NCBI GenBank assembly: GCA_902579395.1
Contig: CACHGK010000002.1
Coordinates: 219,767-253,881, forward strand
Reading direction: 5' to 3'
Length of the DNA: 34,115 bases
DNA from: an uncultured Alphaproteobacteria bacterium
Lineage (GTDB): Bacteria > Pseudomonadota > Alphaproteobacteria > Methylaequorales > Methylaequoraceae
Both the position numbers and the translations under genes were made by a program. Under the pieces are notes generated by a model, which was not told the DNA's origin, did not search any database, and saw nothing but the letters and a program-made list of their open reading frames with translations. Positions within the stretch are counted from its first letter, which is position 1; the number at the start of each line of letters is the position of its first letter. Shown here piece after piece: positions 24,625 to 33,300 of the stretch.

Positions 24625-26155
24625 TCAAATTAAGAAAGCAATTGTATCAGTTTCAAATAAAAACTATTTAGATATTTTAGCAGAATATTTTATCAATTTT
24701 AAAATTGAAGTATTAAGCACTGGAGGCACCTCAGAATTTTTAAGAAACTATAGTTCAAAAATTAAAGTTATCGATATCTCAGATTTCACAAAGTTTAATG
24801 AAATTCTAGACGGTAGAGTTAAGTCTTTGCATCCATTTATCCATTCAGGAATTCTTGCAAAGAAAGATTGTACGAAGCATCAAAAAGAATTACAGAAATT
24901 AGGGGTAACTAATATTGATCTTGTGGTGGTAAATCTTTATCCATTTGAAAAAATATCGAATAATTCCAAAGTTTCAGAAGAAGATTGTATTGAAAATATT
25001 GATATAGGAGGCCCAACCTTAATTAGAGGGGCTGCTAAAAATTTTGAGAATGTAACAGTGTTATCTGACCCTGATCAATATAAAGGCTTCTTAGATGAAA
25101 TAAATAAATGCGGCAATAGTACATCAAAATCATTTAGAAGAAATTGTGCAAAAATAGCATTTGAGAACATAGCCTATTATGATTCAAAAATATCAAGCTG
25201 GTTTAACAAAGATAAAAAAACTTTTAGTGCATTTAAGGGTGCAATACCGATAAAACAAATTTCGCAATTAAGATATGGAGAAAACCCCCATCAAAAAGCA
25301 GCTGTATTCGAGTACTCAAGAAATAAATTTAAAAAAATTTCAGGAAAGGATTTGTCTTACAATAATATATGTGATGTGGAAATTGCAATTGAGTTAGCAG
25401 AACAATTTAAGGAATCATCCTGTGTTATTCTTAAACACGGAAATCCATGTGGTGTTGCTTTACATCAAAAGCAGGATGAAGCTTATTCGAAAGCATTAAA
25501 ATGTGATAAAGTAAGTGCTTTTGGAGGAATAGTGGCATTTAATAAAACTGTATCACTAAAAACTGCAAAAAAAATAAATAATATTTTTACAGAAGTTGTA
25601 ATTGCTCCACAATTCTCTAATGAAGCCAAAAAACTCTTGTTTCAAAAACAAAACCTTATTTTATTAGAATTTCGACAAAGCAGAACTGAAACCCCTTATC
25701 ACATAAAATCAACAAGAAATTTCCTCTTAATACAAGAAAAAGATAATGAAAACATAAAATTGCAGGACTTAATAATTAAAACCAAAAAGAAACCAAATGA
25801 TAAACTTGTTGAGGATATGATTTTTGCATTTACAGTTTCAAAATATCTTAATTCCAATGCAATAGTATTGGCTAATAATTTATCAACCGTTGGTATTGGT
25901 GTTGGTCAGACAAACCGACTTGATGCTGCGAAGCAAGCAATAAACAGAAAAAAATTAAACTTTAAAAAAGTCAAGTCAGTGATGGCCTCAGACGGTTTCT
26001 TCCCATTTCCAGATATTGTAAAACTATGTTCAAATAACAACGTAGTGGGTATTATCCAACCCGGAGGATCAAAAAATGATGAAATAGTAGTAAATACAGC
26101 TGATAAATTTAAAATTCCGTTAATATTTACTGGAAAAAGACACTTTAAGCACTAA
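24614..26155 (+). CDS. purH: Bifunctional AICAR transformylase / IMP cyclohydrolase
   Basis: A 513-residue enzyme for the last two steps of IMP synthesis. The N-terminal MGS-like IMP cyclohydrolase domain has VLSTGGTSEFL, GRVKSLHPFIHSGIL and NLYPFEKI; the C-terminal transformylase domain has QLRYGENPHQKAAVF, catalytic K274-H275 in LKHGNPCG, SAFGGIVAFN, MASDGFFPFPD, IIQPGGSKND and the terminal FTGKRHFKH. Slightly shorter than the E. coli protein but complete. It begins within the end of the glycan dehydratase gene, and ends 11 nt inside the convergent MFS gene. Confidence 0.97.
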   Translation: MKTNQIKKAIVSVSNKNYLDILAEYFINFKIEVLSTGGTSEFLRNYSSKIKVIDISDFTKFNEILDGRVKSLHPFIHSGILAKKDCTKHQKELQKLGVTNIDLVVVNLYPFEKISNNSKVSEEDCIENIDIGGPTLIRGAAKNFENVTVLSDPDQYKGFLDEINKCGNSTSKSFRRNCAKIAFENIAYYDSKISSWFNKDKKTFSAFKGAIPIKQISQLRYGENPHQKAAVFEYSRNKFKKISGKDLSYNNICDVEIAIELAEQFKESSCVILKHGNPCGVALHQKQDEAYSKALKCDKVSAFGGIVAFNKTVSLKTAKKINNIFTEVVIAPQFSNEAKKLLFQKQNLILLEFRQSRTETPYHIKSTRNFLLIQEKDNENIKLQDLIIKTKKKPNDKLVEDMIFAFTVSKYLNSNAIVLANNLSTVGIGVGQTNRLDAAKQAINRKKLNFKKVKSVMASDGFFPFPDIVKLCSNNNVVGIIQPGGSKNDEIVVNTADKFKIPLIFTGKRHFKH

Positions 26156-27371
26156 TTTTGAAGTGTGATTTTATAAAAGGAATCAAAGATATTAGAAAGA
26201 AAAGAGGGATAACGAGAATTCCTAACTTTATTGAATCACTAAAATCAATCGTAAGTCCAACTAGGAAGGGACCAAGTACTGAACACAAATTACCAAACAT
26301 TGAATATAAACTAAATGCTGACATTTGATTGTGTGATCTTATCTTTTTGACTAAAAAACTTCTGCTTGATGCCTGAATTGGACCAATAAAGAACCCTATT
26401 AATATTGCCACTATCCAAAAACTAATTATGTCTCCAATAAAAAAGAGTACAGATGTTAAAACTAATAATGCAATAATACAAATCTTGACTGTTTTTAAAG
26501 AACCAATCTTATCCTCAAATTTCCCTACAATAAGACATCCAATAATTCCGGATAGATTAATAAAAACTCCTAAAAACAAGATTTCAGATTCGGATAATCC
26601 GAATAGAAAAGCTGCAATCATACTTGCGAAAGCAAAAATAGAAATAACAGCATTATTAAAAAAAAAATAGCTTATTAAAAATTTGTACAAATTTTCAGAC
26701 TTTAAATTTTTTACGAGTTCTAAAATATCTGGTGCTGAAAAATTTACTTTTCTTAAATAATTGAAAAGAGAATATCCAAAAATTCCAGTCCATAATCCTA
26801 CAAAAGGACCGATCAGAGTAAAAACTGACAAATCAAATAGTTTATAATCTTGGTTAATTGTTAACTTTAACAACATATAAACCAAAAATAATGATACTAA
26901 CCCTCCTAGATACCCAAAGGCCCAACCAAGATTAGAAAGTGCTCCTTCATTGTTCTTACTTTTAACTTTAAAAAGAGCAATATTATAAAAAAGATTTACA
27001 ATCTCAAATGAGACGAAAGAAATCACCACTATAATTAGAGGTGTAATATGGTTTGAATTTTGATCAAAAAAAAATAAAGTAAATGATGAAAAAATCATCA
27101 GGAAAAAAAAAAATTCAAATGTAATAACTTTTATTTTTTTAAATAATGATCTTCCAAAAATTAAAATAAAAGACAAAATCAAAAAACATATAATACTTGC
27201 TGATGACAGGGCATAACCCCAGAGGCTTGTTCCTATAGTAGAGTTAGTTGCAATTTCTTTTGCATAAAATGCTCCATAAAAAAAAGTTAAAATAAGAGTT
27301 GGATAACTTGATATTCCAAAATCAAAGAAACACCATGATCTAACTTTTTTTGAATTCAATAATGACAGCAT
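26145..27371 (-). CDS. UMF1-family MFS transporter
   Basis: A 408-residue, about 12-helix permease. The opening SKKVRSWCFFDFGISSYPTLILTFFYGAFYA-type segment (residues 7-37) with W13, F15-F17 and SSYPT is characteristic of the UMF1/Atg22-like family; also SNLGWAFGYLGGL (about 146-158) and GPIQASSRSFLVKKI (about 331-345). Substrate unknown; Atg22 relatives export amino acids from vacuoles, which does not transfer safely to bacteria. The ATG lies 14 nt downstream of the giant repeat gene's stop on the same strand, with no terminator seen between them, so it may be transcribed from that gene or from a promoter in its end. Confidence 0.88.
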   Translation of the reverse strand: MLSLLNSKKVRSWCFFDFGISSYPTLILTFFYGAFYAKEIATNSTIGTSLWGYALSSASIICFLILSFILIFGRSLFKKIKVITFEFFFFLMIFSSFTLFFFDQNSNHITPLIIVVISFVSFEIVNLFYNIALFKVKSKNNEGALSNLGWAFGYLGGLVSLFLVYMLLKLTINQDYKLFDLSVFTLIGPFVGLWTGIFGYSLFNYLRKVNFSAPDILELVKNLKSENLYKFLISYFFFNNAVISIFAFASMIAAFLFGLSESEILFLGVFINLSGIIGCLIVGKFEDKIGSLKTVKICIIALLVLTSVLFFIGDIISFWIVAILIGFFIGPIQASSRSFLVKKIRSHNQMSAFSLYSMFGNLCSVLGPFLVGLTIDFSDSIKLGILVIPLFFLISLIPFIKSHFKISA

Positions 27372-27385
27372 GTGCTCTTATATTT

Positions 27386-30300
27386 CTAATTACATAGACC
27401 GTTCTGAAGAATACAAGGAGCAACTGTAATAGATTGATCTGGAGTGGAAATTTTAATCTTCTCCGCTACGGCTGGCATTTTTCTGTGAGATGTACGCGCT
27501 GGTAAAAGGGTTAAATTTTTGCCAGAACGCCCAACATCAAGTATTTTTCTTATTCTTTGTACAAAAGTTAATTTATGTTTGAGGATCATTATAAATGTTC
27601 CACCTGAAAATGTGTAATTAGACGCCAAACCATTACTTCCATCTGCAAAAGATAATGTACCTAAAGATATTGGCTGAGTTGTTCCAGGTTTATTAACAGT
27701 AATAGTCCCAGATCCTGAAAGCGTTAATTCTTCACCTCCTACCGTTGTCATAGACAATTCATCTGCCAAAATAATAAGAGACGGATTATTTTCTGAGACT
27801 CTACTTCCTGTAAGATTGATTGGTCTTTTTGTCACATCAATTGATGCACCAGTAAGTGAATAGTTAGGATGAGCTGAAACTAATGACCCAATTGTAACTG
27901 ATTTTGAACCAACACCTACTGAATTGATTGTACCTGTGCCAGAAAGTGTCACGGTGTCTGAACCAACAGTATTTGTGAATGAATCAAATACATTTCCTTG
28001 AACTGAGTTTGTTCCATCATAAGATCTACTTCCTGATGCCGTTATTGATCTCGGAGTTACTTCAATAATGTGAGTTCCTCCTGATAATGTATAATTAGCA
28101 GCAGCGCCTGAACCATTCCCTATACTAAGTGTACCTATATTTGTTACCGTTTTTCCCACACCAACACCTGAAGTCGACATTTCTCCGTTTCCACTTAATG
28201 AAAGTGTTTGGCCTGCCACAGTATTCGTTATTCCGTTGGACTTTAAACCAGTTGCGGGTGCATCTAGAGTTCCATCATAGATTTTTTCTAGACTTATGTT
28301 AATTGGTCGTTTCGTAATATTTAATGAGATTGTCCCCATAGAATAATTAGATGCGCTTCCACTAGAACTTACAAGACTAAGAGTGTTTTGTGTAACCGAT
28401 TTATTATTTGCTACATTTGCGTTACTGACACTTCCTTGTCCAGATAATGTAATTATTTCTGATCCTACCCCTGTTGTTATCGCTAAATCAGAACCGTTTA
28501 CCACTGTTGTGTTGTCATATACCCTCGATCCAGATACATTTAACTGACGAGCATTTACAGTGAACGTTCCACTTGCCAAAGAGTAATTTGATGCTAATCC
28601 ACTTCCATCAATTAATTCAAGTGTACCTAAAGAAATAGATTTTCCTGAACCTGCAATTGCGGTTGATATTGATCCAGATCCTGTAATTCCTAGTGTTTCA
28701 CTCCCGGATCGGTTATTAAATGTTGATATATCTGAACCACTGACAGTTGTAGTTCCGTCATAAAATCTCGATCCACTGATTGTTATTGGTCTCCTTGTAA
28801 CACTCATTGTTTGTGTTCCACCTGTCAATGTGTAATTAGCAGCTAAACCTCCATTTGATCCATTACCAAGCGATAATCCACTTATATTAGTAATTGATTT
28901 TGAATCTCCTGCATTTGAATTCACCATAACACCATTCCCTGATAGTGAAATTGTTTCTGAGCCCACCAGATTAGAAACTGTTGTTAGGTCTGACGCAGAT
29001 GCCGTGGATGTAGAGTCATAAACACGCGAACCATTTATACCTAGTGGTCTTTTATTTATATCTAAGGTCGCCGAAGTTAAGTTGTAGTTACTAGCAGCTG
29101 CATTGCCATCAGCAAGTGAAATACTCCCGAGTGTGATTGATTGACCTGAAGCAACATTCTTAGAAGCAACCGTTCCACTTCCTGTTAAGTTTAAGTTTTC
29201 TCCACTAGCCAGATTGCTAAAAGTTGCTGTAAAATTCGAAGAATTAGCATTTGTTGTTCCGTCATAAACCCGACTAGCCACAAAGGTTACATCTCTTTTT
29301 GTAACGCCGAATGTCCCAGAGGCTAATTCATAATTAGAAGCAGAACCTGAATTATCTGCTAAGCTTAATGTACCTAATGAAATTGTTTTACCTGACCCTA
29401 CCCCAACTGAACTAATGGTCCCTGATCCTGTTAGGGATAAAGTTTCACTTCCAGCTCGATTATTGATTGATGTAATTGCAGAGTTTGAAACCGTCGTCAA
29501 CCCATCGTATATTTTTGTTCCAACTATTGTCACCGGTCTTCTAGTTACACTGAGTGAATGTGTTCCACCAGATAATGTATAATTAGCTGCTAATCCTCCA
29601 TTTGAACCATTGCCAAGCGACAATCCGCTGACATCGGATAACGATTTAGAATCTCCTACATTTTTATTCCCTATGGCACCGTTTCCAGATAATACAAGTG
29701 TTTCAGAGCCTATCAAATTACTTATTGTTGCCAAATCAGATGCCGAGGCCACCGTAGTAGAATCATAAACCCTTGTTCCTTCAAGATTGACTGGTCTTCC
29801 AGTAATACTAAGTGTTGTCGTAGTTAAATTATAGTTTTCAGCTGCACCTGATCCGTCAACCAGAGCCAAATTAACAACTGTAACCGCTTTACCTGATCCT
29901 ACATTAGCACTTGAAACTGTTCCTGTTCCAGTCTGTGACAAAATCTCTGAACCAACAACATTACTATATGTAAATGTAGTAGAGATGTCTGTACCATCAA
30001 GAACGTTAGTACCATTGTAAACTCTACTTGCAGAGAGTGTTATCGGTCTTTTTGTCACATTGAAAGTATGAGTCCCTCCGTCAAGAGTGTAATTACTTGC
30101 TTGACCTGAATTATTAGACAATGAAAGAGTATTTTTACTTACTGTTTTACCATTTTGTACTGCAGCAGATAATATAGTGCCTGAACCTGAGAGATTTAAA
30201 GTTTCAGAGCCAACTAGGTTTGATAACGATAAATCTGAAGCATTTGCACTTGTTGAACCATCATAGACTCTTGTGCCTGAAGAATTAAGTATTCTTGGGG

Positions 30301-33300
30301 TAATTTCAAATGTTGTAGTGTAATTACTTAAAGTATAATTTCCAGCACCTGCACCTGTTAGTGCAAGTGATCCTGCAGTAACAGTCTTGTTAGCACCTAC
30401 GTTTTCATCTGCGACGGTACCAGCTCCAGTCAAACTTACTATTTCTCCACTTACCAAATTGGTTAAATTTAAGTCCGAGCTGTTTACCGTCTTAGTTCCA
30501 TCATATTGTCGGTTCCCTGTAATATTTACTGATAACTGAGAAATATCTAATGTATGGGATCCCCCTGTTAATGTATAATTTGAGGCATCTCCACCTGAAC
30601 CATCAGTAATAGATAAACTTCCGAGCGTTATTGCTTTATTCATTTCTGCTGCTGAACTAGAGACTGTTCCAGTTCCTGAAAGAGTTAAATTTTGTCCACT
30701 CACTAAATTTCCAAGGTTTAAATCTGAATTTGCAACACTAGCAGTCCCATCGAATGCTCTTACACCATTTAAATTAATTTTTCTCTTAACAATACTTACA
30801 GTTCCACTCGAAAGTGTATAATTTGATCCAACACCTGAGCTGTTATCGATAGTAAATCCAGAAATATTAACTGTTTTAGCCGCTCCTACATCGGCTGACG
30901 TAACGCTTCCAGAACCTGTTAACGATAGTGTGTCAGATCCAGCTAAATTACTAAAAGTTGTTATATCTGCTGGATTAATTGAAGTTGTTCCATCATAAGT
31001 TTTAGTTCCTGAAACGCTTGTCGATCGAGGTATAATTGTCATATTTAAGGTGCCACCTGTCAATGTATAATTGCTAGCCGAACCTGATCCATCGACTATT
31101 GCTAAAGTATTAGTATTTACTATTGTTTGTGTTCCAGCAGCAGGTGAATTCAAAACACCATTTCCAGTTAATCCAAGAGTTTGCCCTGTTACTAAATTTG
31201 TAAAACTCAAATCAGACCCAGAAGCTGTTCGGGTTGAATCGTAGGCTCTTGAGCCTGTGATATTTACTGGTCTTTGGGTTATATTTGCCGTTGCAGAACT
31301 AATTGAATAATTAGATGCCAATCCACTATTATCTTCTAATGAAAACCCTCCAATCGCTAATGCCTTTGACGAACCTACGTTTTCAGATGAAACTGTTCCT
31401 GACCCCGATACTGAAAGTGTTTCAGATCCCACAATATTGGTAAATGTGGTAATCTCATTTCCTTGAATAGTTGTATTACCATCATAAATTTTTGATCCAA
31501 TAAGTGTAAGTGCTCTTTTAGTTATATCAAGATTTGCATTGGAAAGGCTATAATTGCTGGCACTACCTGATCCATTAGCTAAACTTAATGTGCCAAGCGT
31601 AATTGATTTCCCTGTTCCTACGTTTCCAGAACTTACAGTTCCACTTCCCGTAACCGCTAGTGTTTCTGAACCAACTAAATTTGAAAAAGTTGTTAAACTT
31701 GATCCACCAACTGATGTACTTCCATCGTAAACTCTACTTCCAGAGGCAACTACAGGTCTTTTAGTGATATCAACCTGAAGCAAACCATTCAGAATATAGT
31801 TGCTTGCGGAACCTCCGTTGTCAGAGATACTAAAGTTTACATCGGTGACTGTTTTATTATCACCTACTGAACTATTAACAACACTCCCTGCACCAGACAA
31901 ATTAAGGGTTTCAGAGCCAATTAACCCATTTAAAGAGAGATCAGAAGATGAAACTGTAGTATTTCCATCATAAATCTTCGATCCGTCTAACCCGATTGAC
32001 TTTTTATCAATTGATACACTATGGGAACCACTAGAAAGAGTATAGTTAGAGCTCAATCCTCCGTTACTTCCATCAGACAAACTCAATGAGGAAGTATTAA
32101 TTGACCCGGATGAGTATGTTGAGGCATTTGAAGATGTTATAGTGACAGAACCAGATTTATTAAGTGTTTCCGATCCAATTAATCCAGAAAGTGTTATACT
32201 TCCTGATGAAACCGTTGTTGTTCCATCATATTGTCTTGTTCCTGAGAGGTTAACTGACTTTTGTGTAATTGCAAAAGTCCCAGAACTTAAACTGTAATTA
32301 GATGCATTAGAAGTGTCATCAGCCAGACTCAAGCCAGTCGTGTTGATTGTTTTTCCGGAGCCAACATTTTTATCACTTACCGAGCCTGTTCCCGTTATTG
32401 TGATTGATTCCCCCGATACCTCTCCTACTAGAGTTATATCATTGCTCACAACATTTGTTGTTCCATCATACTGCCTTGAACCACTTAAAGTTATGGGTTT
32501 TGCTTTTACATCAAATAAACCTGAATCAAGTGTATAATTAGAAGCAAGGCCAATTGTCCCGGATGTACCATCACTTATTGAAAGCGTACCTAAAGTAATA
32601 GATTTATTCGTTCCTACCGACGGTAATGAAACACTTCCTTGACCACCTATATTTAGTGTTTCACCTCCCGCTGTGTTTACAGTATCTATCTGATTTGAAG
32701 AAACGGTTCCATTTCCGTCGTATACTTTTTCGCCGCTAATTGATACATTTCTTGGTGTTACAGCAAAACTTGTTGTTCCTATAGTATAATTTGATGCTGA
32801 GTGAGTTCCATCAGCTAAAGATAAACCTGATGTATTTATGGTCTTTCCTGAACCTACATTTCTATCACTTATAGAACCTGTTCCCGTAATTGATATAGAT
32901 TCTCCTAAAACCTCTCCTGCAACGCCTAAATCTGAGCTATTTACAGTGTTTGTAGCATCATATACTCTTTGACCACTTATATTTACCCATTTTTGACTAA
33001 TATTAAACGTTCCTGTAGTTAAGTTATAATTGCTGGCTAAACCTCCTCCAGAACCATCGGCAATTACTATAGTATCCTTAGTTACTGCCTGATTGTTTTG
33101 TACGTTTGCAGAGGACACGGAACCATTTCCAGTAAAAGTAAGGTTTTCTCCACTAGTAGTATCATTTGTTATCAAATCTGACGAACTGACAGTTGTTGTT
33201 CCGTCATATACACGGGAACCTGAAAACGTTATATTCTTTTTGGTTACGTTGAATGTATGAGTTCCACCAGCTAATTTGTAGTTTGATGATAATCCTGGAG

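Noticed and set aside
32313-32537. Plus-strand 74-codon frame within the giant gene
   Set aside because: It is antisense to the repeat array, and its sequence follows from the repeat's codon pattern.
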